Assembly: GCA_039619475.1 (NCBI GenBank)
Contig: CM077115.1
Span: forward strand, 296,671,756-296,735,755
Direction of reading: 5' to 3'
Source of the DNA: Icerya purchasi
Lineage: Eukaryota > Arthropoda > Insecta > Hemiptera > Monophlebidae
Length of the DNA stretch: 64,000 bases
This document shows positions 1 through 9,778 of this stretch, piece by piece; position 1 is the stretch's first letter, and the number at the start of each line of letters is the position of its first letter. The notes beneath the pieces were generated by a model that had not been told where the DNA came from, made no database searches, and was given only the letters and a program-made list of their open reading frames with translations. Made by a program: the position numbers and the translations under genes.

Positions 1-573
1 TACACTTTCGAATAAACAAAGATTTATTAAAAGTAGTTTAAATACTCAAAAGTTACGCACGAACAAACGAAAATAAGAAAAAAAAATAAGCAGAACATAG
101 GCAACAAACATATAATAAGCTTCTTTTTTTGAATTCGGTAAAAACCATACCTATGAAACCAGGTAAATACTAAAATCGTCCAAAAATTGTAGTATGAAAG
201 AAATTACTAAACTTTTGCAATTTACCCTTTAAAGTTTTATATTTTTCAAATAAATAGTTGAAAACCATGTAGTCGGTAATTTCATAATTTTCCGTAGAGA
301 TTAGAGATTAATGCGTAATCATGTTCAAGGTAAATACGACTGAATATCATCTAATTATAATTTTCGTAGTATCGAAAGATAAGCAGCCGGTGGACATGGA
401 TGAAAATGTCAGGCACTGCAATAGATGACTTTTACCGACGCTTCGCTGGTATTATGGGTTTCATACGGAGCACATGGAACAGAAAATGGACTGAACGATA
501 CGTAGTGTATTGTACAGAATTATTATTATTATTATTATTAGAGGAAATATGTTAAGATGGAAGAATTACTTAC
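1..573 (-). other. Start of the next NCX intron
   Basis: Sequence downstream of the donor at 573 on the minus strand. It is AT-rich, with a short (ATT)n tract near 521-540. I see no exon or element in it. Confidence 0.6.
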
Positions 574-802
574 TGGATGCCATTTGCGTTTCGAGGTCGA
601 ATTGTAAACTGTTTTTGTTGAATCGTCGTAATAATCCGAAATATTCTTTATCCGCTGCGTAAGCAAACAGTATTAGTACCGGAAATAATATGAATGTAAT
701 GGACGCTTCCCATAATTCTATTACACCGGGCGATATGAACAGCAAAGTTAAAGTTAACCACAAGTAGGCCAAATAACTGAATACTCCGGTAACGACGAAA
801 AC
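574..802 (-). CDS. Na+/Ca2+ exchanger exon, helices 4-5
   Basis: Third recognised exon, 229 nt. An acceptor (TACTAAATTTTAG, including a plausible branch-point sequence) ends at 803. The donor A|gtaagt at 574/573 is close to consensus and leaves phase 1. It follows the 7.7-kb exon in phase 0. The product starts VFVVTGVFSYLAYLWL (helix 4), then FISPGVIELWEASITF and ILFPVLILFAYAADKEYFG (helix 5), which line up with the I-S-P-G-V-V-E-V-W-E and V-F-A-W-V-A-D stretches of known NCX proteins. It then enters the start of the large cytoplasmic loop. The XIP region, the Calx-beta regulatory domains and the alpha-2 repeat would be encoded beyond the left edge of the window. Confidence 0.92.
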
Positions 803-2465
803 CTAAAATTTAGTATAATAATGATGCAAGTAAAAACACGCGTTGAATATTAATTAGTTTATATATATATATATATATGTATATGTATGTATATACAATA
901 GCTTTAGTCGGGGCTTCTCAAAGTCTTCCGCGAATAATCCTTATATTATATAGAACTAATAACTAAATTTTTACAGTTAATTTTATTTTAGATAATTCAA
1001 GTTTAAAGTATTTCCTATAATTAAATGTAAACAGAAAACACAAGTAGACTAGAAAAATGAGATATTTTCAAATTTTTAATATTTTTCGAGAAAAACCCGA
1101 TAATTAAGCACATTTCCGGCTTTTTCTTAATAAGAAGTGTTGCGCTCGGAAAGTAGGCACTTGAATATTTCGTTTTTGAAGAATTTTACCTTATCGCGCT
1201 GCACAAACGGAGTGGATACCTTTTTTTTTTTTTACATATAAATCTTTTATTCCACATTTAACTGCGAACATGTAAAGTTTATGCGTACAAATAGTGCCTG
1301 CTTTCTAATGGAAAAGCCAATATTTCAACTATAGCACTACGGGAAAATCTTAAGCACAGGATCTTCCGTGTTATAACGGTATCGTTTAGTTTAATTCTTC
1401 ACGAGAGATACCAAATGTTGCAACGTTACCTGTTAATTTTTTTTACGCCTTCAGGGATGCCAACTATAATATCTTTCGATATTCGTTGATTTTAGTTATT
1501 TTATATTATTATTGTTTTCAATTATTATCATTATTATTATAATAATATATTTCTACATTAGCGTTTTTATTAAATTAAACAAAAGTAAAAATAGTATGAG
1601 AATATAACATTACTCAACATTAATAAACTTTAATGCGTTATACCTTAGATAACAATTATAATAGTATGCTAGTTATTATTTCCATTAAAGTTACTATTTA
1701 ATTTAATTTAATTTTTTTTCTCCGTTTTTTTTGCTTATAATGTTTTTGATCTAGTAATACTAACCGTATACTAATTATTATGTTCATTGGAGTTATTACT
1801 TTATTTCTAGTTTTATTTTTTCCCGTTTCGTTTAGTTATTCCAAGGGTACTGTGATATCACCTGCCGCATTTTTTTTTTTTTTTTTTTTTTTTGAAATAC
1901 AGAACTATTCGTTTTTCGAGAAATTATATATTGTGACGGATTCGGCCGCCATGACTTTCGATATTTTTCACGCTGTACCGAATTAAAAAATGATAATGAT
2001 TACTCTTTTCCAAATTCTAAATTCCTCATTTCTCCGCGTTTTGACAGTTTCTCAGGCCTCCGATTTCTATTTCTCCGGTTTCTTCGGGCAGCGTGCAAAC
2101 TGAGCATTCTCCGACCGTAATGCTAGATCGACAAATTTCGCGGGAATTGCCAATGTGCACGGCGCCAATTTGGCGATCCGTGCATATGTGTGTGTTTATT
2201 ATATGAGGGTGGTTCGTCCGATGTTTGTCCGATCTGGCGTTGTGTGCGTCGGAGATGCGATTCGAGCTACGTCGAGGCGTGAGAAGTTTTTTCTTAGAAC
2301 CCGAAAAAACCGACGCAGGGTACCCGCCGTTCCATCGATTTTGAGAATGTTTTAGAAAAATCGGTGTGGCGTATTCATTTTTATATATATATATATTTTT
2401 TATTATTAGGCAAAATGGCCGTGCAATAAGATCGTGGTCGAATTCTATGTGAATTCGGGCCGATC

Positions 2466-2690
2466 AGTTCTCGCTTGCTGCTCGTCGCAGGCAGATCTCG
2501 ACTGCTTTGGCCCGTGGGCACTTTCGTTTTTCTTTTCATTGCTACGCGCCGTTAAGGCAATTTTTTACTATAATTTGAGTTCTCGCTTGCTGCTCGTCGC
2601 AGGCAGATCTCGACTGCTTTGGCCCGTGGGCACGTTCGTTTTTTTTGTATTTTTCACAGCTACGTTCGAGGCAAAGTTTATATATTTTCT
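2466..2690 (+). repeat. 112-bp tandem duplication
   Basis: The segment beginning AGTTCTCGCTTGCTGCTCG at 2466 recurs at 2578. The first 55 or so bases (through GGCCCGTGGGCAC) are almost identical. The rest of each unit is diverged and T-rich, and a degenerate third start (ACTGCTTTGGCC) is near 2696. A frame is open on the plus strand across both copies (2434-2760), but its product matches nothing I recognise. Confidence 0.85.
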
Positions 2691-2961
2691 TTTTTACTGC
2701 TTTGGCCGCTTAAGGCAAATAGTACCGATTCGAATATTCGTTGGCGTTTTTCTTTGGTGATCAGTTTATATATGTATGTTCTTTTTTAAATCAAATATAA
2801 TTCGATTCACTCGTCTTACGAAGAATTTTTTTCTTTTCGTTGCAAGGACACGTTTTCGTGACATCTCCGCCGCGGAGACCTTTCTTTTTTCGTTTAAACC
2901 TTAGGAAAGCCTAAAGCTCTTTCCGAACGAGCTAACGGTTACGTTACACCTGAAGTATCGT

Positions 2962-3126
2962 TGGCGCCCGGAACTTTTATTTTATTATTTTTTTTATATT
3001 TTTTTTTAATATCATCGAAGAAAGTGGTCAGTCACAAATGTCACCTAAGAACAGGGACTAGTGAAGAGAGCTAATTCTTAACAAATGGCACCCGAACAGG
3101 GACCAGTGAAGAGAGTTAATTCTTAA
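2962..3126 (+). repeat. LTR-element leader remnant with tRNA-Lys primer-binding-like sites
   Basis: TGGCACCCGAACAGGGAC at 3086-3103 differs at one base from the primer-binding site complementary to the 3' end of tRNA-Lys. A related, more decayed copy sits 47 bp upstream (3039-3058) in a tandem duplication that also contains GTGAAGAGAG and TTAATTCTTAAC. A third partial match, TGGCGCCCGGAAC, is at 2962. Such sites sit just after the 5' LTR of retroelements. No gag, pol or second LTR was found downstream, so this is at most a solo or decayed leader. Confidence 0.5.
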
Positions 3127-3129
3127 CAA

Positions 3130-4200
3130 TATGTATTTGGCACTATCCCGTAGGCTATTTGTAGAAGAGATTGACGTACACGTGCCGAATACTGGTATCA
3201 GTTCATGATCGTAAAGTTCAATGCACGGCGGCGAATATATACTTTGTCGTGTGTGAGTGATTATGATTGAGCGTTCGGTAAGATCTGATAGTTTCCCGAT
3301 ATTCGGGGATGGTAGATGTGGCTGTGTCTGTGTGAGTGTGTGTATTAATTCCTGAATAGTCGCGTTGAGTTCGGTCAGCAAAACTACCTATCAGGTTGAG
3401 TGGTGCAGGTACCGCACGCGCAATAACCATCGTAAAGCGACAAAGAGAATTCGTGAAATTGTTCTATCGCGACATAATTAATAGATAATATAGTGATAGA
3501 ACTGTTTCTTAAGTCGCGGATCACTGTTATAACACATTGTTAAGAACGGCTGGTTTGTCAAAATCGTTGCTGCTTTTAAACTTGTCGCCGTTTAATGTTA
3601 CACATATTGTTTTTTGGCAAGTCGCTAATCAAAGTTACCGTGTAACCACCGTTTGCCCGTTATTTGCGCCGTGTTTCTTTCGCCTTTTAGAACATTTTTC
3701 TGTTTCACCATCACGGGGTTTTTCTGCCAGCAGCTAAACACTCGGGCTATTGCCGTAGTGACGTTTATGTTACCGAAGAAAAAAAAAGTATTCCGCAATG
3801 CACGAAAGAAAAGAAAAAAATCGCGGATTTTCCTTTTTTTTTCTATTTATATATCTAGTCAAATTTGATATAAAAGCCACCATCCCATAAATCCGGGACT
3901 TCGGAATTTATTTTCAGTTCTGGGTTACAGGGGCTTGTACTAGTGCGAGAGCAACTGAGGAAGCCGGACAAAGAAAAAAGAGAAACGAATCTGAATGAAA
4001 CAGATTGTAAGTGAACAAAGTGAGAAATCAAAATTCGATGGTAACATTTAAGCGGATTCCTTTATATCTGGGGGAATTTTTTGGAAGAAGATGGCAAATC
4101 AGATAACAGAAACTGAACGAGATGGTAAATATAATATTAAATTAGGAGGAATCCACTGATCAGGAGGGCAAAATATATGAAAATTGGAACGGGGATTTTT
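3130..4200. other. Unassigned sequence
   Basis: Follows the primer-binding-like sites. Includes T-rich and A-rich tracts and a GC-richer stretch at 3880-3980 (around CAGGGGCTTGTACTAGTGCGAG) that resembles a retroelement leader. No coding similarity was recognised. Confidence 0.3.
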
Positions 4201-4261
4201 TTTTTTTTATTTTTATTTTTTTTTTATTTATTTATTTAATCCGCTGTACCTTGCGGTTTTT

Positions 4262-5262
4262 CAGCCAGAGTTTCTGATTGTTACTGTTATTATTTATTGT
4301 TGATGTGTTTTGTTTCGTTATTCATTACGTGGTTGACAAAGCTGATCAAATTAAAAAAGTCTTTTTAATGTACACTTCGGTTATCGTTTTTTTTTATTAT
4401 TTTCCCTTTTTCTCTTTCGTTTTTAAACTTATTGCATTCGAAAATCGAATGTTAATCGTCTGTTTCCTCTTTACAGTCTATACAGATGTCCGATTCAGCA
4501 ATTTTAAGTCGTTTCATATAGACACACCATTATTTCCATATCCGGTTAAAAATTCAGTGAAGTTACAATCGGTATAAAAATGTTTCATTTGTAGTCTTTC
4601 TTCTATGTTTGGAACTATTTCCCGTGTTGTTACTTTGCCAGTTTTTGATTTATCACACCTGAGTGTTGTCAGTGTCGTATACTACTCGGATTAATTTTAT
4701 TGATCTGTTTTCGTAACGTTTTTTTGTCTAAAATTTTTTCTTCTTGTTTCCATGTTTTGATCTGGTTTACGGTTTCTAACTTTAAGTCTATAGGTATTAT
4801 TCCTGCTATGATGTTGACTGAAGTATATGGATATTGTGCGATAACCAGAGATTGTTCCTACTAATATTTTTCTTTGTAATTTTAACAGCTTATTCGTGTC
4901 TTTTTCTCGAGAAAACTGGAAAATATACTGTAGAGCAGTATTCTGTTATTGATCGAAAAATGGCTTTGTAGAGTACTATTCTATCTTTATATTTGAAACC
5001 GAACATATTTGAATATAGTGATCTTAATTTGAAATAAATTTTTTTAATCTTGTCTATTATGAATTCGATGTGTTTTTCAAAATTTAAATTAGTGTCTATG
5101 ATTATTCCAAAGTATTTTTTATTTCTTTTACTATTTTTATTTTGTCATTATTTATGCATAAGTGCTGTTCAATGCAATGTATCATTTCTTCCCTTTCCTG
5201 TTTCTACTTATTAGTAGTGTTTAGGTTTTATTTATGTTGAATTGTAAGCTTAAGTTTTAAAT
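4262..5262 (-). mobile_element. R1-clade non-LTR retrotransposon fragment (RT thumb region)
   Basis: Minus-strand reading, with frameshifts, gives the post-catalytic part of a reverse transcriptase: YFGIIIDTNLNFEKHIEFI, then NMFGFKYKDRIVLYKAIF, then LLKLQRKILVGTISGYRT, then IAGIIPIDLKLE. This order (Y-x-G-x-x-x-D, a Y-K thumb motif, Q-R-x-x-L, A-G-x-x-P-I-D-L) is characteristic of R1-clade elements. At least two frameshifts and several stops show it is dead. The catalytic palm and the endonuclease are absent. The motif G-F-K-Y-K-D-R-I-V-L-Y-K resembles that in the copy at 29.3-31.1 kb, so both probably belong to one lineage. Confidence 0.75.
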
Positions 5263-5599
5263 GTTTTTACTCAATGTACCAAAAAAAAAAAAGGAAAAAC
5301 TGATAACAAGATTAAAAAAAATTCATAGAAACAGATTTGTAAAAAAAAAAAATAAAGACGGATTAAATAGCAAAAATTTAAGCATCGGACATTATTGTAC
5401 TTCTATTCATTTGGTCAGGATGAAGATAATTAACAACAGTAGATGGCTGCAATGCGGAGGGTGCACCGAAACACCCTGTGTGGAAGTGATGGGAAAAAGA
5501 AAGAGAAGAGTTCTTATAAGGATTAACTAGATTAGTGTAAATTCCGCCCCGGCAACAGAATGTAAGTATTTTTATTAATTTCTTAACCTCCTTCCATAT

Positions 5600-5890
5600 G
5601 TGATACAAAGTACATCTTCTTTGAACGCCCTGTCCTTGATTCTGAGCGCTCTGTTTTGTACTGGAAAAACACTGAGCCTTCCTACTCCTTGTAGTTCTTC
5701 TTTTGTCCTTTCCTTTCCACCTTCAGATATAATCCCTGTACTTCAATCTTTCCTAAGCTCTTTTTCTAATCGTTTCTCTATTTAACCCTTTCCATGATTT
5801 CTGTAGTTGCTGGGTCAAAGCCGCTGGCGCGCCCAAAAGATAATATATAAAATAATATTATTATTTTATATTTAAAAAAAAAAAAAAAAA
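5600..5890 (+). mobile_element. Family A (I-group) non-LTR element, 3' end
   Basis: Encodes the last 60 or so residues of the family A ORF (LSLPTPCSSSFVLSFPPSD, then PVLQSFLSSFSNRFSI and a stop). A short 3'UTR follows, containing GGTCAAAGCCGCTGGCGCGCC and ending in an A-rich tail at 5873-5890. Heavily 5'-truncated. Other copies share the consensus L-P-T-P-Y-N-x-S-Y-V-L-S-x-P-S near the C terminus. Confidence 0.75.
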
Positions 5891-5954
5891 TGAATTTCTT
5901 AAGAAAAATAAAATAGATATGTGAAAATGTATATTTTTTTTTAACCCCCCCTTA

Positions 5955-6420
5955 AAGGATCTTCGCCCAGAAACGAAACGAAGGAGAAGGATTAGTTAAA
6001 TGTAGATTCGGTCAGCTATTGATAAGATAAAGGAACTGAGGATAGGAACAACTGAGGTCGACGGAAACGATAAGCTATACGAGGCACAATAAGGAGTAGG
6101 GAGTTTGAGTGACAGCAGATTGGACTACAAAGAAGTGCGTTCGTTCACAAGGGATGGACATTCAAAGAGGATATAGTCAGGATCACAGACGGCTTCGTCT
6201 TCAGAATGAAGAGAATAATTAAGGGAAAGAGTGCGAGATGAAAAAGAAAATGTGAGGAAGGAAGAAGAGTATGATTCAGACGTAAACGGATAATAGGGAC
6301 AATAACGGAGCGGCGAAGTGAAAGAAAATCGTAAAACCAATGCCGCATGGGAAGATGTAAAAAAGCGGAAGAATAAATAGGTTCGTTTAAAAACTAGTGA
6401 AAAGGCGAAAACCAGGTTAT
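5955..6420 (-). mobile_element. Family A non-LTR element, 3' region
   Basis: Minus-strand reading contains WFYDFLSLRRSVIVPIIRL and the following R-L-R-x-x-x-x-L-L-P-S-S stretch found in the other family A copies. Reading frames are broken. It faces the plus-strand copy ending near 5890, so two 3' ends converge here. Confidence 0.65.
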
Positions 6421-6623
6421 TAAAAAAAAAAAAAAATAGATTAGTTCCGGGTCAAAATTATCTGCTGATAATAATTATCTATCCATTGACCTCGTATAAT
6501 TTGGTTATAAGATTGAAACTAAATCAATTACATTTGTACGAGAAAAAAACAAAAACGGGGAAAAATGTTAAATATTTTCACTCACGTCAGGGTGCGAAAT
6601 CTAATTAAAAAGGCAATAGAGCA

Positions 6624-6821
6624 AATTTCAATTCCGAAGACAATTCGAAATGGCGAAAGAATTTAGAAATGTGATTTAAAATTATCGGTACGTTGCTGTA
6701 ATTAGTAAATATGATTATTCTTAATTTCAATTCCGAAGACAATTCGAAATGGCGAAAGAATTTAGAAATGTGATTTAAAATTATCGGTACGTTGCTGTAA
6801 TTAGTAAATATGATTATTCTT
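6624..6821. repeat. Perfect 99-bp tandem duplication
   Basis: The unit starting AATTTCAATTCCGAAGACAA at 6624 is repeated base for base starting at 6723. I found no difference between the copies. The unit has no coding or transposon signature. Confidence 0.95.
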
Positions 6822-7671
6822 TTCGTATTTTTGGATAAACGAGTGTAATCCTTGACCTAGATTAAGACCGAAAAGCGATAACGATATTAATCAAGCAGGA
6901 ATTCGGTAATTAATAATTTCATCAACGGCCCAGAGAGAAACGATGTCAAAGACAGGCTTCGTTTTTTTTTTTATTGCGAAAAAAATATGTACAGTACGGT
7001 TATTGAACTTAATTCATTGATAAGTTGACGATAGAAAACCTACTTATTTCCGAGCTGATGAATCTTAATTCGACCGCGTGTAGTTTATAGTGAAAACCGA
7101 GAGTAAGTTTACTTCATTAATTAATTCACTGTTTAGATGCGGTGAAACAGCTAGTACTTTCACTTATTCGTTTATTTATTTTTTAATATTCTGACGCATC
7201 TACGTTTTTTCATCTATCCTTCTGACACTTTTTGAAGTAAAAGAAATACACATTTTTGTAGAATATGAAAACCCTTAAAACCCCCTTTTGGGTACAGCTA
7301 AATCTCTATTCATATATATATATATTTAATAAAGAATCTTTTACCATCCTGTTTGTTAATTATAGAATATAGAGTAAGTTATAACAAATACCAATATTAT
7401 TCTTAAATTTGTTTGTTATAACTTATTGCATATATACATGTATATATATATATATAATAGTTCATTTGATGAAAAATAAAAACATTTCTTTCGATAATTC
7501 GCGTGTTATTTATATTATCTCACCTGAACTAATTCGTTAATATTGAGTTTTATTTACAGTTTATTTCTTCTATTCACTCAATAAAGTAATTAGTCACACG
7601 AAAATCTTAAAAAATTGACCGAACTATTAATAAAAGAAAAAGGAAATAGTATTGGCAAGCTACGGTATTAC

Positions 7672-7958
7672 CTGTAAGCGAAGTATCTTCCTAACTTCTC
7701 CAGTCGGCAAAGCTAACATACATATTCCAGGTATAACGAGTAAGTTAAAAGCGGCCGATCCTACTATCGTAGCCGCACCCAAGTTACCGTATTTGAAGTC
7801 ATGACCGACCGTTTCTATTACTGAAAGTAATATTTCTGGAGAGGCAGTACCAAACGCCATCAGTATTAAATTGGCAACGGTATCGTTCCAAACGCGAACT
7901 TCGATTACTTCCGGTGCATCGTCTTTCAACATCGAATCTGACGAATTGTCGCTTTCGT
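7672..7958 (-). CDS. Na+/Ca2+ exchanger exon with alpha-1 repeat
   Basis: Second recognised exon, 287 nt. The acceptor (CTTAATTGCTTAG) ends at 7959 and the donor CAG|gtaata is at 7672/7671. It starts with the two bases that complete the split codon from the 40-kb exon (G|AC, Asp), so the phases agree. The protein begins with an acidic linker (DESDNSSDSMLKDDAPE), then VRVWNDTVANL, then helix 2 and the alpha-1 repeat (FGTASPEILLSVIE), then ATIVGSAAFNLLVIP of helix 3. The alpha repeats form the ion-translocation core in this family. The pore Glu after the proline and the G-S-x-x-x-N motif are kept, but the usual second Ser of G-S-S-A-P-E is Ala. The exon ends TGEVRKILRLQ, matching the family's D-G-E-T-R-K-I-x-x-L region. 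Confidence 0.93.
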
Positions 7959-9454
7959 CTAAGCAATTAAGAAGAAAAACAATGAAAAACTGACGATTCT
8001 CGCGAGGAGAAAATAAGTAACTCTTTCTACCCGCACCATTTTTTAAAACACAAGAATTTTTGAGCGCATTATGATACAGAAAAGTCAACAATGTATCAAG
8101 CGCGAATATGAAAATTGGTAAAAACTTAGAATTTGTACTATAATTCTTCACCTAATCAATTGAGCATATTCTAAAATTTTGTGAAACTTTTTTTTAACGT
8201 GGAATTATATTGATACGTAATATTAGGAACAAAATATATTAACAATTATTGAGGTACATTCAAAAAATAAAATAAATTAATAATAATTTCTGGCGCCATC
8301 ACTGCGTCAAGGTGTTGTCTTTAAAAAGATACATTTGTATCATTGCCTATTTTTTGCCTTTATCTTGATTTTTTGTATAAAATTTCTGTTTCACATAAAC
8401 CGGGATTTTTTTTTTTTTTTTTTTTTTTTTGGAAAATTTATTGGCGCAAATTATGTTCCAATCTTAACTTCCCCACGTTTCTTCCAAGTACCATCGCCTG
8501 ATACAGTGATATCATTTGTATCTTCTACTATTATTTCTTCGCACATTAGATTTTTTTCTTCCTTAGCTGCTAAAGATAATAGTTTATCGGCAACCAACTT
8601 TACGCATGAATATATTTTATTAATACAATATATGTATCATATGTTGATTGATTCAGAAAAGAGCTAGTCATATCTGTTAAATCACAGAAAGACATAAACC
8701 TAATATTCGCATAACAAAAACAAATCTGTGATTTATATTTCGTAAATTGAGCCTATTTTTGGACCCGATAAAATGTATCTAGGCGCACATTTTTCACAAT
8801 CCATCAGACCGACCAGAGAATATTTTATAGCTCGAATATCATTAAAACATAACGCTACAGGTACCGAATCCATCTCAACGTATACACAAATACAATTTAT
8901 AACAATTAAAGAAGTGGCTTACACCACTTCCACTCTCTGCGCTCGTTCGAGCGGAACGGGGGGAATTTCAAAATTGTCTATCTCCTACAGTTGTATTCGG
9001 ATCGACTTAAAACTTTGGGAAAATACTCCCCTTAAGATGTACTATAAGATACAATAAAAAAAAAAAAAAAATCGATTTTTTCAAAATTTGGAACCCATGT
9101 AACCCCTCTTAAGCTATCTAAGATGCTTCAAGTTTACGCAGTCCATGCCACGAGTGCTGCCATATTATTTTGTCAAAACTTTATATCGTAGTTGACAAAA
9201 CAGATATAAACTTTTTTTATATATTTTTTCGCTTTCCCTATTATTTGTTTCAGCTTAATAATCCGTTGTCAGGTTTCCCTGTTTCCCCATTGAGCAGAGT
9301 TTGCTCGTTGTTTCGTAATTGATGTCAAATTATTTCACCACGGGCGTAGCCATGCAAGGAAGAATCTTAGCTTGCTAAAGTCTTAAAAAAAATATTTTTT
9401 ACAAATAATTAAACTTATAGGTTACCTTTTATTTAAGTCCTTCCTTTTTTTTAA

Positions 9455-9778
9455 TTGCGCGATATAAAGAGCAGCGGGCAAATTTAAGTTAGGACGATGA
9501 AAGGGACACAAAGGAGACTGAACAATAGCACGAAATGAAAGAGATAAGCAGGAAGCAGACTATGATTAAAACGAAGGCAAACTATGGAAGAAGTAAAAAA
9601 ACGGCTGATGCAGGGAAAATGATTAAACCAGGAAGAAGTGAGTGGAGAAAGTTGTAGGGTAAAATAAGTTAGGGTTGGAGAAAAGAGACGGATAGAGATC
9701 AGTCCAAAAGTGACGGTGAGAATGATAAAAGAGAGGGCAAAGACTTTGGGAAAGGAATCTGCCTATGAAACGACCTAT
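9455..9778 (-). mobile_element. Family A non-LTR fragment
   Basis: Minus-strand reading (FSNPNLFYPTTFSTHFFLV) matches the segment between RNase H and the C-terminal zinc motif in the copy at 42.6-43.8 kb, where the equivalent is F-Q-S-x-L-I-L-L-F. It abuts the plus-strand family B element that begins near 9770. Confidence 0.55.

Larger units (their letters stand above)
803..7671 (-). other. Intron of the Na+/Ca2+ exchanger gene, about 6.9 kb
   Basis: Lies between the phase-0 donor at 7671 and the acceptor at 803. It contains the tandem duplications at 2.5, 3.0 and 6.6 kb, an R1-clade fragment and two I-group 3' ends. Confidence 0.85.

Noticed and set aside
1780..1986. Plus-strand membrane-like small protein
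   Set aside because: It is built around an 18-bp or longer T-run that encodes a Phe tract. No other support.
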